Origin: Chloroflexota bacterium
GTDB taxonomy: Bacteria; Chloroflexota; UBA6077
Length of the DNA: 52,836 bases
Direction: 5' to 3'
NCBI GenBank assembly: GCA_021845945.1
Contig: JAJZRD010000003.1
Location: 1-52,836, forward strand
Position 1 is the stretch's first letter. The number at the start of each line of letters is the position of its first letter. Below are positions 17,552-31,277 of this stretch, piece after piece. The translations under genes and the position numbers were made by a program. Below the pieces are notes generated by a model, which saw only the letters and a list, made by a program, of their open reading frames with translations, made no database searches and was not told the origin of the DNA.

Positions 17552-19645
17552 TCACATGAAGTACTCGAAATCCCTTTCCGTACGGACCCGGTATCGGAGC
17601 CGGAAGATGTGGGCCGGCACGACGTGGGGGTTGACCTCCACGTAATTGCGGGAGCCGTGCCACAGGTAGTAGGCGTCGCTCAGCAGGTCGTGCATCTGGT
17701 AGGGCCGATCCGGCTCCAGGCTCAACGGCTCCAGGGGCAGCTCCACCCAACCCGACTGGGTGTGGTAGGGATCCAGGTTGACCACCACCACGATCACGTT
17801 GGACAGATCCTCGGTGCTCTTGCTGTAGCAGAGGATCTGGTCGTTATCCACAGGATGGAAGCGCAGGCTCCAGTCGCCGTGGAGGGCGGGATTCTGCCGG
17901 CGAATCCGGTTCACCCGGGCGATGAAGTCCCTGAGGCTGTCGGGCCTGTCGATCTCCCAGTCCCCGATCTGGTACTTCTCCGAGTCCAGGTACTCCTCGC
18001 TCCCGGGCTCTCGGGCCTGGTTCTCCTGCAGCTCGAAGGCCGGGCCGTAGATCCCGTAGCCGGCGCCCAGGGTCGCTGCCAGCAGCAGTCTGGCCATGAA
18101 GGCGGGCCGGCCGCCGTGCTGCAGGTACTCGGTGAGGATGTCGGGGGTGTTGGGCCAGAGGTGGGGGCGGAAGTACTCCCTGACTTCCGTTTGGGTGAGC
18201 TCGGTGAAGTAGCCGATCAGCTCCTCCTTGCTGTTCCGCCAGGCGAAGTAGCTGTAGGACTGAGTGAAGCCCAGCTTTGCCAGCCGGTACATCACCCTGG
18301 GACGGGTGAAGGCCTCCGACAGGAAGATCGCCTGTGGGTGCTCCCTCTTGACCTCGGCGATCAGCCACTCCCAGAAGGGGAAGGGCTTCGTGTGGGGATT
18401 GTCGATCCGAAAGATCTGCACCCCCTGCTCGATCCAGAAGAGCACCACGCTCTTCAGCTCCTGCCACAGCTCTCGCCAACGGTCGGTCTCGAAGTCGAAG
18501 GGATAGATGTCCTCGTACTTCTTGGGAGGGTTCTCGGCGTACTGGATCGTCCCGTCCGGGCGGCGCCGGAACCACTCCGGGTGCTCCCGGGCGTAGAGAT
18601 GATCGGGGGAGGTCTGGAAGGCGAGGTCCAGGGCGATCTCCAGCCCCTGCTCCCGGGCCTTCTCCACGAACCGCCGGAACTCCTCCAGGGTTCCCAGGTC
18701 GGGATGAACGGCCTTGTGCCCGCCCTCCTCGGCCCCGATCGCCCAGGGGCTGCCCGGGTCGCTGGGACCGGCTGTGGGAGAGTTGTTCTTCCCCTTGCGA
18801 TAGGAGCGGCCGATGGGGTGGACGGGGGGCAGGTAGAGCACGTCGAAGCCCATGCCGGCGACGTAAGGCAGTCGCTGCTCGCACTCCTTGAAGCTGGAGT
18901 GGAGGCCGGGGGTGCCGGAGCAGGAGCGGGGGAACAGCTCGTACCAGGCGCTGAAGCGCGCCCTCTCCCGATCCACCACCACCGCCAGCTCTTTGCCGTA
19001 GCCGGCGGCGAAGCGGCGATCGGGGTAGCTGCTCATGAGGTCGGCGAGCCCTGGCTCCAGGGCCCGTTGAACCCCGTCCGGGAGGTTCCCCCGACCGTTC
19101 CGGCGGAGGGCGGTGGCGTACTGCTCCAGGGCCCGGGCATCGGCGCCCGAGGCCCGCCGGACGGCTTCCTCCACCAACCGTGCACCCACCGGCAGATCCA
19201 CGGATGACTCCTGTCCCGCCCGGACCTTCTTCTCCAGTTCGCGTCTCCAGCTTTGGAAGCGATCCACCCAGGCCTGGAGGGTGTAGCGATAGCCGCCCAG
19301 ATCGGAGACCACGAACTCCCCTCGCCAGCGGTCGTCGACCAGGGGCTCCATGGGGACCTCGGTCCACCCCGGGTCGGACTCCCGCCGGTACAGCAGGATG
19401 CAGGCGAGGGCATCGTGGCCATCGGTGAAGACGTCGGCCTCCACCACGACCTTCTCCCCGGCCGTGCGCTTTATGGGGAAGCGGCCGCAGTCGATCTCGG
19501 GCTCGACGCTCTCGATGACAACCCGCCTCCGGCCATCCTCGGGCAGGGTGGTGCCGGCCGTACCCTTGGCCTCTGTGTTCCTCTGGTCGATGCCGCTCTG
19601 CCCTCCCTCCCAACGACGTCGCCCTCCTAATGACGTTGCATCCAC
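17552..19645 (-). CDS. glgE: Alpha-1,4-glucan:maltose-1-phosphate maltosyltransferase GlgE
   Basis: GlgE extends alpha-1,4-glucan with maltosyl units from maltose 1-phosphate. The family's landmarks are clear: the N-terminal RRVVIESVEPEIDCGRFPIK, MGFDVLYLPPVHPIGRSYRK, the nucleophile Asp415 in FRIDNPHTKP and the acid Glu444 in LSEAFTRP. Start is uncertain. The frame is open to a TTG at 19696, but residues before the conserved RRVVIESV are not conserved in character, and the GTG at 19645 is taken as the more likely start (about 697 residues). It heads the glgE-treS/mak-glgB operon and diverges from the secreted-protein gene at 19726. Confidence 0.94.
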   Translation of the reverse strand: MDATSLGGRRRWEGGQSGIDQRNTEAKGTAGTTLPEDGRRRVVIESVEPEIDCGRFPIKRTAGEKVVVEADVFTDGHDALACILLYRRESDPGWTEVPMEPLVDDRWRGEFVVSDLGGYRYTLQAWVDRFQSWRRELEKKVRAGQESSVDLPVGARLVEEAVRRASGADARALEQYATALRRNGRGNLPDGVQRALEPGLADLMSSYPDRRFAAGYGKELAVVVDRERARFSAWYELFPRSCSGTPGLHSSFKECEQRLPYVAGMGFDVLYLPPVHPIGRSYRKGKNNSPTAGPSDPGSPWAIGAEEGGHKAVHPDLGTLEEFRRFVEKAREQGLEIALDLAFQTSPDHLYAREHPEWFRRRPDGTIQYAENPPKKYEDIYPFDFETDRWRELWQELKSVVLFWIEQGVQIFRIDNPHTKPFPFWEWLIAEVKREHPQAIFLSEAFTRPRVMYRLAKLGFTQSYSYFAWRNSKEELIGYFTELTQTEVREYFRPHLWPNTPDILTEYLQHGGRPAFMARLLLAATLGAGYGIYGPAFELQENQAREPGSEEYLDSEKYQIGDWEIDRPDSLRDFIARVNRIRRQNPALHGDWSLRFHPVDNDQILCYSKSTEDLSNVIVVVVNLDPYHTQSGWVELPLEPLSLEPDRPYQMHDLLSDAYYLWHGSRNYVEVNPHVVPAHIFRLRYRVRTERDFEYFM

Positions 19646-19725
19646 CGTGCCTTCCCAGGAGCGGAAAGCTGTGGTAGCCTGGGGCCGCTTTCCCAACGCC
19701 TCGCCCAGTCGATGGAGGTCTGTCC

Positions 19726-20868
19726 ATGTTCAGGGGACTCAATGCTCTTCCGATCGCCCTTCTGGCAAGCCTCGTGGCCTCCACTAGCATTGCCCTTGCC
19801 CAACCGAAGATCGAGTTCCAACTGGGGTTCAGAGCGCTGGCCGACCTCATCCCCGAGGTGGCCGGCCAGCCGCTGGAGAACGAGCACCACAACCCGTTCA
19901 ATGGAGACGGGCTGCAGCGCACCACCACAGGGCTGATGGTGTGGCGCAAGGCCGACAACTGGACCGCCTTCACGGACGGGTTCAGAAGCTGGGTGAATGG
20001 CCCCTTAGGAGTCCAGGAGCGGGGCAACGAGGAGCGGTTCAAGTGGGAGGGGCTGCCCGATCTGGGGCCCAGCGTGCCCCCGGCGGATGCCTCCAGCGTC
20101 CCCGGAGCGGTCCTACCCGGCAACCTGCTGGTGACCTGGTATGGCACACCCTGGACGCCGTTGATGGGGATCCTGGGGCGCTACACTGGCGAGGAGTTGG
20201 CCGCTCGTCTGCAGCGGCAGGCCGACGCCTACGCGCCCCTCACGGACAAGAAGATCGTGCCCTGCTACGAACTGATCGCCGTGGTGGCCCAGGGCGGCGC
20301 AGGAGAGGATGGCCTCTGGCGTCGGAGGGAGAGTGGCGAGCTTATCGGTTCCATGCTGGAGCAGGCGAGGGCCAACGGGTTCCGCCTGATCCTGGACGTG
20401 CAGGTGGGGCGGAGCAGGGTGGAGGACGAGCTGGAGTATCTGCGCCCCTACTTGGAGCAACCCGACGTCTACCTGGCGCTGGATCCCGAGTTCGACATGG
20501 ACTTGGGGCAGGCCCCGGGCCAGCAGATCGGCCACACCGTGTCGGGTGAGGTGAACTACGCACTCGGCTTCCTGGAGAAGATCATCCAGGAGAGGAAGCT
20601 GCCTCCGAAGGTGCTGATCGTTCACCAGTTCACCGTCAACATGCTCCCCGACAAGGAGAGGATAGGGAGGAGCCCGGTGGTGGACCTGGTGCTGGACATG
20701 GACGGCTTCGGCGCCCAATCGGTGAAGCTGGGGAGCTACCAGAGGGTGATGGAGAAGCCGCTCCAGTTCGCCGGGATCAAGATGTTCTACAACCACGACC
20801 CCGACCTGTTCCGGCCAGAGCAGGTAATGGGCTTGGATCCCGTGCCCTCGGTTGTGATCTACCAGTAG
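19726..20868 (+). CDS. Secreted protein of unknown function within the glucan island
   Basis: A 380-residue protein with a clear signal peptide (MFRGLNALPIALLASLVAST and an ALA-QP cleavage site near residue 25). Residues about 50-105 contain TGLMVWRKADNWTAFTDGFR, a segment I associate with secreted Chloroflexota and actinobacterial proteins. Residues about 125-380 (with LVTWYGTPWTPLMGILGRYT, LILDVQVGRSRVEDEL, YLALDPEFDMD and VLIVHQFTVNML) alternate strands and helices in a way that suggests a TIM barrel. No family name or reaction can be given. ATG at 19726 with GGAGGT six bases upstream. It diverges from glgE and stands before glgX-treY, but a link with glucan metabolism is only positional. 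Confidence 0.8.
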   Translation: MFRGLNALPIALLASLVASTSIALAQPKIEFQLGFRALADLIPEVAGQPLENEHHNPFNGDGLQRTTTGLMVWRKADNWTAFTDGFRSWVNGPLGVQERGNEERFKWEGLPDLGPSVPPADASSVPGAVLPGNLLVTWYGTPWTPLMGILGRYTGEELAARLQRQADAYAPLTDKKIVPCYELIAVVAQGGAGEDGLWRRRESGELIGSMLEQARANGFRLILDVQVGRSRVEDELEYLRPYLEQPDVYLALDPEFDMDLGQAPGQQIGHTVSGEVNYALGFLEKIIQERKLPPKVLIVHQFTVNMLPDKERIGRSPVVDLVLDMDGFGAQSVKLGSYQRVMEKPLQFAGIKMFYNHDPDLFRPEQVMGLDPVPSVVIYQ

Positions 20869-20873
20869 AGCCC

Positions 20874-21026
20874 TCACCGCCCGGCAGGTTTCTTGCCTTT
20901 AGCGATCTCCATCGATCGGTCGTGGCCCTCAGATAGCCCTCCGAGGGCATCCACGAACCGCTCGGACTTTGGATCCGGCCGGCGCCACGGCTCCAGAGCG
21001 AAGGCAGGAGGCAACCCATCGGGCAA
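20874..21026 (-). CDS. Candidate small protein (50 residues), unrecognised
   Basis: A short minus-strand frame starts with TTG at 21026, five bases after a perfect AGGAGG (21032-21037), and ends with TGA at 20874, 5 bases beyond the stop of the convergent secreted-protein gene. The product is charged and protein-like ([20 protein letters not shown], then [20 protein letters not shown]). The same frame stays open further upstream but without a usable start. It fills most of the gap between the secreted-protein gene and glgX-treY. I do not recognise the family. It could be a true small gene, the tail of a decayed gene, or chance. Confidence 0.42.
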   Translation of the reverse strand: MPDGLPPAFALEPWRRPDPKSERFVDALGGLSEGHDRSMEIAKGKKPAGR

Positions 21027-21125
21027 TGGGGCCTCCTGGAAGTGCCTCCGTGCTTCCTTGTCGGCACCGGCCGCTCGCCACGAACCATCGCAGGATCTTG
21101 CAGCGTCGGAAGCGAGGACGGCGGT

Positions 21126-26348
<5,223 letters not shown>

Positions 26349-26372
26349 GGGGTCCATCCAGCAAATCCTCGG

Positions 26373-26444
26373 CGTAGGGCGGGGTCTTGCCCCGCCGGTC
26401 CGGTGAGGACGGCCAGGCGGCTGGGGATGAACCCCAGCCCTACG
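26373..26444. repeat. 72-bp two-hairpin intergenic repeat, copy 1
   Basis: Terminal inverted repeats CGTAGGGC and GCCCTACG (26373-26380 and 26437-26444) enclose two hairpins: GGCGGGG/CCCCGCC (26378-26396) and CTGGGG/CCCCAG (26421-26437). The reverse complement of 51458-51531 has the same plan and the same first 12 bases. It follows the glgX-treY stop by 24 bases. The rest of the 291-base gap up to the kinase start shows no gene; I found no convincing promoter in it. Confidence 0.75.
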
Positions 26445-26639
26445 TCTCGAGGAGGCGCCTGCCTGCCGGAGACGCTTCACTTTGCTCGGTATCATGGGCT
26501 GAGGTAAGCAAGAAGTTGGTACGATTCGTGCGGCTCCTGGTCTGACGACCGCATGCGTCGCCCAGCTCACGAAACCCTTTGCCGGCGGGTTCGACCAGGA
26601 TCTCTCGTACCTTTGCCATTGCCTATCCCTGGAGGAGTA

Positions 26640-29600
26640 ATGCCTCGCACCGGGTCCGGATCTCAGCATAACCCGCCGGTCATCGCGGACGGCGTCGAGG
26701 GCGCCGAACAGGTCGACGCCGTTCTGGAGCTGCATCAGCCGCCCAGCTCGCCTCCCGTGCCAGACGACGTCACGGAGATCGTGTCGCCGCTGCTGTTGAG
26801 CCTGGCCGAGGTTCTGAACGGGACCCCGGTAGCGGCCGTGCTGCCCACCTCCTTGATGGTGGAGCCCCAGGATCGGAACCGAGCGGCGGTGCTGTGCGCC
26901 TTGACGCCCGCGGCGGCCCGGCAGGGATGGGGGGGAGCCCTGGTGGAGATGGCGCCCGAGATCCGGCGCCAGGTGGCCTCCCGGGGGGACGCTGCGCTGC
27001 TCCCGCTCCGCGTCGAGATCCCTTCGGCTTTCAAGACGGAGGTGGTGCGAGGGCTCGCCTGGCCGGTCCCCTTCGACGGCGACGACCTGGGGGCTCTGGT
27101 GGTGATGGGTGACGACGTGGAGAGCGTCTCCATCGGCCGGTCTACCCTGGCCGGGGGGTTCGCCCGCGCCATATCCGCCGGTCTGAGGGTGATCCACAGC
27201 CAGCGACGGAGGGAGCGGGCCTCCAGCGCCCTGCTGGAGGTCGCCCGCACGGCGGGATCCACCCTTCAGTTGGAGGAGGTGCTCTCCCTGGTCACGGAGA
27301 ACACCGGCAGGCTGGTGGGCGCCGATCGGTGCGGACTGTGGCTGCTGGACAAGGACGGCGTCACCCTCCTCCCGTCGGCCCTCAGCGGGATGTCCCCCGA
27401 GTTCGTCCATCAGTGGAAACAGTATCCCCTCTCCCTGGAGACCGAGCCGCTCTCCAAGGAGGCGATCAAGTCCGAGAAGCCGGTGCTGGTCTCGGATGCC
27501 CTCAACGATCCCCGCACCGACAAGGATGCCGTGCGCTTCTTCGGTGACAAGACGATCCTGGTGCTGCCGGTGATCGCCAAGGGGCAGCTGCAGGGTACCC
27601 TATACATCAACCACGTCGCCTACCACCACCGCTACTCCAAGGGCGAGATCGAGACGGCCATGGCCATAGCCAACCAGGCGGCCATTGCCATACAGAACGC
27701 CCGGTTGTACCGAGAGGTGGAGGAGTGGAACAGCCAGTTGGAGCGACTGCAGGCGATCATGTCGAAGCTGAGCCGCTCCAAGAGCGTCTCCTCCATCGCG
27801 AACATCGTGGCCGACGAGCTGCGAAACCTGCTCAGGTACGACAACTGCCGGGTGTTCGTGCTGCAGGAGGATACCAACGAGCTGGTGCCCCTGGCGGTGG
27901 TGAGCTCCAGCCGAGATTACTGGATCGAGAAGCTGGAGGATCTGCAGATTCAGGTGGGCCAGGGCGTCACCGGCTGGGTGGCGGCCCAGGGTGTGCCCCA
28001 GATCGTGGGTGACGTGGAGCGGGACCCGAGGGCTTATCACGTCCCGGGCACCCCCGTCCTGGACGAGTCGATGATCGCCGCCCCCATCAACTTCGAGGGG
28101 CGGGTGATCGGGGTCATCACCCTGTCGCGGCTGGGACTGAACCAGTTCACGGTGGACGAGCTGCGGCTCCTGGACGTCTTCGCCAACGAGGCCGCCATCG
28201 AGTTCGAGAACGCCCGGCTGTACCAGGAGACTCAGAAGAAGAGCCGCGAGCTGCTGGCCTCCTTCCATCGGGTGGGCGATGCCCTGGCAACGGGGCTGGA
28301 TCCCAATCAGACGCTGCAGATCATCGTGGACCTGGCGGCCGAGATGGTGCGGGCGAAGGCCTGCGCCCTCATGTTGGTGGACGAAACCGACGGCGGACTG
28401 GTGTTCCGGGCCGCCAGGGGACTGCCCATCAAGGCCAGCCAGACAGATCGAACCCCGGCGGGTCGCGGCATGAGCTGGCAGGTGGTGAAGGAGGAAGCGC
28501 CGAAGCTGGTCTCGGACATGTCGTTGGTGGAGCAACCCTACTGGATGCAGCAGGGCCAGGTCGAGGAGCTGCATTCCTACCTGGGCGTGCCCCTGACGAT
28601 GCGGGGGAAGGTCATCGGGGTTCTCTCCGTCTTCGGGAACCGCATCGACCAGTTCAGCCAGGCCGACGTGGAGCTGCTCTCCTCCTTCGCTCATCAGGCG
28701 GCCATCGCCATCCGGAACGCCCAGCTCTTCACCTCGCTGCAGGAACGGGTTCGAGAGCTGACGGGCCTGGCCGAGGTATCCCAGAGTGTGGCGACCCTGA
28801 CCAACCTGGACGACACCTACCGAGAGCTGACCAAGTCGATCGCTCAGCTGCTCCAGGCCGAGAGCTGCATGCTGCTGCTGGTCGGCGAGGACGGGGAGCT
28901 GATCCCTCAATACCCGGCATTTGGCTTCACGCAGGAGGAGCTTTCCGGGGTGAAGCTGAAGATAGTGGAGCTCGCTATCCGGACGCCCGATCCCCTATGC
29001 CCAATCCAGTCGGTCGATGGTCTCCGAGTGACTTGTGACGGAGATTGGACGCGGCAGCCCGCCCTGGTGGCACCCCTGAGGGCCCAGGATCGGCTGATAG
29101 GGGCGGTGCTGGTCAGCGAGCGACCGGGATCCAAGTTCAACGAGGATGACCTCCGGCTGCTCACCATCCTGTCGGCCAACGCGGCGGTGATAGTGCAGAA
29201 CGCCATCCTCTACCAGAGCGTCGACCGGGAGCGCGACGAGCTGGATGCAATCATCAGCAACACCTCCGATGCCATCATCATCGTGGACCAGGAGAACCGG
29301 GTGGCACGGATCAACGCCGCGGCGGAGGCCCTGATCGGCTGGCGAGCGGACGAAGTGGTGGGTCGAGGATGCGAGGAGACCCTCTTCAACTCCCTCGCCG
29401 GCGTCCCGGGGGGGCCCAAGCCGAACTTCTCGTTGCTGGACGTCATCGAGAAGCGGCAGCCGACACCCTACTTTGAGACAGTGGTGATGACCAAGGATGG
29501 CACCGAGCGGGACGTGGCCGCCAGCTACTCCTTCGTCCGGTCGGAAGCCCGGGGAGAGGGGCTGGGGGTCGTGATCGCCCGGGACATCAGCAAGCTGCGC

Positions 29601-30359
29601 GAGGTCGACCGGATGAAGTCGGACTTCGTCTCCATGGTCTCCCACGAGCTGCGGACCCCCCTCGGCCTGATCAAGGGGTACGCATCCACGCTGCTCAACC
29701 CTCAGCTGTCGCTGGATCAGCCGACGGTGCAGCGCTTCTTGCTGGGGATCGACGGCGCGGCGGACCGGCTGGCCAGGCTGATCGAGAACGTGCTCAACGT
29801 CTCCAGGATAGAGTCCGGACTGTTGAAGATCTCGCCGCACCAGGTGGATCTGACACATCTGGTCTCCGTGGCGGTCTCCACGGCCAGGGCTTCGGCCAAG
29901 GGGCGGGAGATCCTACTGGAGGCGCCCAGGCGTCCGGTGAAGGCGGAGGGGGATCGAGTGCAGCTGGAGCTGGTGATGGACAACCTTCTGGGCAATGCCA
30001 TCAAGTACTCACCCATGGGCAAGTCGATACGGGTGGAGCTGCACAGGCGGACCGCGGAGGTGGAGGTTCGGGTCGTCGATCAGGGCATCGGGATCGCGCT
30101 CCAGCACCTTCCCAGGGTGTTCGACAAGTTCTACCGGGTCGAGGGTGGCCACAGCAGGAGGACCCCGGGCAGCGGCCTAGGGCTGTACATCTGCCGGAAC
30201 ATCATCGAGGCGCACGGGGGCCGAATCTGGGCGGAAAGCACCCTGGGCCAGGGCAGCACCTTCGCCTTCGTCCTCCCCCATTCTCAGGGGTCTTCTGCCA
30301 ATCGGCCCGACGATCATGCTCTTAGCTTAGAGCCAGAAGAGGGGATCAGCCATGATTAG
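26640..30359 (+). CDS. Soluble multi-GAF/PAS sensor histidine kinase
   Basis: A 1239-residue kinase with no transmembrane segment. A divergent GAF-like region (about 45-180) is followed by four GAF domains starting near residues 193, 365, 537 and 703, a PAS domain (about 867-985, SDAIIIVDQENRVARINAAA), HisKA with His1002 in MVSHELRTPLG, and an ATPase domain (about 1110-1235, NLLGNAIKYSP and GSGLGLYICRNI). GAF and PAS domains may bind small ligands, haem or nucleotides; none can be assigned. The ATG at 26640 has GGAGGAG three bases upstream; the frame is open from 26553. Its last 8 bases overlap the first response regulator, so the two are coupled. Confidence 0.93.
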   Translation: MPRTGSGSQHNPPVIADGVEGAEQVDAVLELHQPPSSPPVPDDVTEIVSPLLLSLAEVLNGTPVAAVLPTSLMVEPQDRNRAAVLCALTPAAARQGWGGALVEMAPEIRRQVASRGDAALLPLRVEIPSAFKTEVVRGLAWPVPFDGDDLGALVVMGDDVESVSIGRSTLAGGFARAISAGLRVIHSQRRRERASSALLEVARTAGSTLQLEEVLSLVTENTGRLVGADRCGLWLLDKDGVTLLPSALSGMSPEFVHQWKQYPLSLETEPLSKEAIKSEKPVLVSDALNDPRTDKDAVRFFGDKTILVLPVIAKGQLQGTLYINHVAYHHRYSKGEIETAMAIANQAAIAIQNARLYREVEEWNSQLERLQAIMSKLSRSKSVSSIANIVADELRNLLRYDNCRVFVLQEDTNELVPLAVVSSSRDYWIEKLEDLQIQVGQGVTGWVAAQGVPQIVGDVERDPRAYHVPGTPVLDESMIAAPINFEGRVIGVITLSRLGLNQFTVDELRLLDVFANEAAIEFENARLYQETQKKSRELLASFHRVGDALATGLDPNQTLQIIVDLAAEMVRAKACALMLVDETDGGLVFRAARGLPIKASQTDRTPAGRGMSWQVVKEEAPKLVSDMSLVEQPYWMQQGQVEELHSYLGVPLTMRGKVIGVLSVFGNRIDQFSQADVELLSSFAHQAAIAIRNAQLFTSLQERVRELTGLAEVSQSVATLTNLDDTYRELTKSIAQLLQAESCMLLLVGEDGELIPQYPAFGFTQEELSGVKLKIVELAIRTPDPLCPIQSVDGLRVTCDGDWTRQPALVAPLRAQDRLIGAVLVSERPGSKFNEDDLRLLTILSANAAVIVQNAILYQSVDRERDELDAIISNTSDAIIIVDQENRVARINAAAEALIGWRADEVVGRGCEETLFNSLAGVPGGPKPNFSLLDVIEKRQPTPYFETVVMTKDGTERDVAASYSFVRSEARGEGLGVVIARDISKLREVDRMKSDFVSMVSHELRTPLGLIKGYASTLLNPQLSLDQPTVQRFLLGIDGAADRLARLIENVLNVSRIESGLLKISPHQVDLTHLVSVAVSTARASAKGREILLEAPRRPVKAEGDRVQLELVMDNLLGNAIKYSPMGKSIRVELHRRTAEVEVRVVDQGIGIALQHLPRVFDKFYRVEGGHSRRTPGSGLGLYICRNIIEAHGGRIWAESTLGQGSTFAFVLPHSQGSSANRPDDHALSLEPEEGISHD

Positions 30360-30807
30360 GAGCCGTATTCTCGTTGTGGATGACGAGCCGGGCATAGTGG
30401 ACATCGCCAAAGCCAACCTGGAGGGACACGGATTCATCGTCGTTGAAGCTTACGATGGGGAAGATGCCCTGCGGAAGGTCAAGGAGGAGAAGCCCGACCT
30501 GGTGGTGCTGGACATCCTGATGCCAGAGATGGATGGCTGGGACGTTCTGGAGCGGATCGAGGCAGATCCCGAGCTATCTGGTATCCCCGTCATCATGCTG
30601 ACGGCGCGTGTCAGCGATGAGGATGTGCTCCGGGGGCTGGAGAGGGGTGCGGTGGAGTACATGACCAAGCCCTTCTATCCCGAGGATCTGGTAGCGGCGG
30701 TGAAGATAAACCTGCACGTTTTCGATCCCCAGCTCAGACAACAGCATCGGAAGCTGCTGGCGGAGAAGCGGCGCCGACTGATGGCCGCCCGGGGACAGCT
30801 GGCTTGA
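30352..30807 (+). CDS. Single-domain response regulator (first)
   Basis: A 151-residue receiver domain (CheY-like) with the acidic pocket in VVDDEP, phosphoacceptor Asp54 in VVLDILMPEMDGWDV and Lys106 in YMTKPF. A basic helical tail of about 30 residues (HRKLLAEKRRRLMAARGQ) follows but no recognised DNA-binding or enzymatic domain. The ATG overlaps the kinase gene by 8 bases, so it is the likely phosphorylation partner of that kinase. With no output domain it may pass phosphate on, or act by protein contact. Confidence 0.93.
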   Translation: MIRSRILVVDDEPGIVDIAKANLEGHGFIVVEAYDGEDALRKVKEEKPDLVVLDILMPEMDGWDVLERIEADPELSGIPVIMLTARVSDEDVLRGLERGAVEYMTKPFYPEDLVAAVKINLHVFDPQLRQQHRKLLAEKRRRLMAARGQLA

Positions 30808-30847
30808 GGGGCATCGCGGGTCGGGGCAGGGCGAGACTGGTGATTGG

Positions 30848-31246
30848 GTGAAGGCCATGAAGCGATCGAGAGTGGTGGTGGTTGAAGACGAGCCCGAGAT
30901 GCTTGACATAATGAGTATCAACCTGGAGCAGGCCGGGTACCAGGTCATCCCGGCTCGCGACGGACTGGAGGGTTACGAGGCGGTGGAGAGGGCGGATCCC
31001 GATGCCGTGATCCTGGACCTCAACCTGCCCAACATGTCCGGCTTCAGGCTGGCCAGGCTGCTGCGTCGGGATCCCAGGTGGAAGCGGGTGCCGCTGATCG
31101 TGGCGACCGCCTTCACCTTCGAGGAGGTGGAGGATCTGGCCAACGAGGGGATCGATGGCTTCATCACGAAGCCCTTCGATCCGGCGGACCTGGTGAACAA
31201 GCTGGAGTACATATTGTCCCGGACCCACAGGGTCTCCGTGAGTTGA
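30848..31246 (+). CDS. Single-domain response regulator (second)
   Basis: A 132-residue receiver-only protein with VVEDEP, phosphoacceptor Asp57 (VILDLNLPNMSGFRL) and Lys108 (FITKPFDP). It has no output domain. It follows the first regulator by 40 bases. The start may be GTG at 30848 or ATG at 30857. Two stand-alone receivers after one kinase suggest a branched relay or a phosphate sink. Confidence 0.92.
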   Translation: MKAMKRSRVVVVEDEPEMLDIMSINLEQAGYQVIPARDGLEGYEAVERADPDAVILDLNLPNMSGFRLARLLRRDPRWKRVPLIVATAFTFEEVEDLANEGIDGFITKPFDPADLVNKLEYILSRTHRVSVS

Positions 31247-31277
31247 AGGGACAGCGTCTCCAAGGGCGGCCGGTCGT

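Noticed and set aside
17609..19207. Long open frame antisense to glgE
   Set aside because: Low-complexity Val/Leu/Gly/His composition and full overlap with a clear GlgE gene.
19646..19696. N-terminal extension of GlgE up to TTG 19696
   Set aside because: The frame is open, but the extra residues are not family-like and no good ribosome binding site precedes the TTG; kept as an alternative start only.
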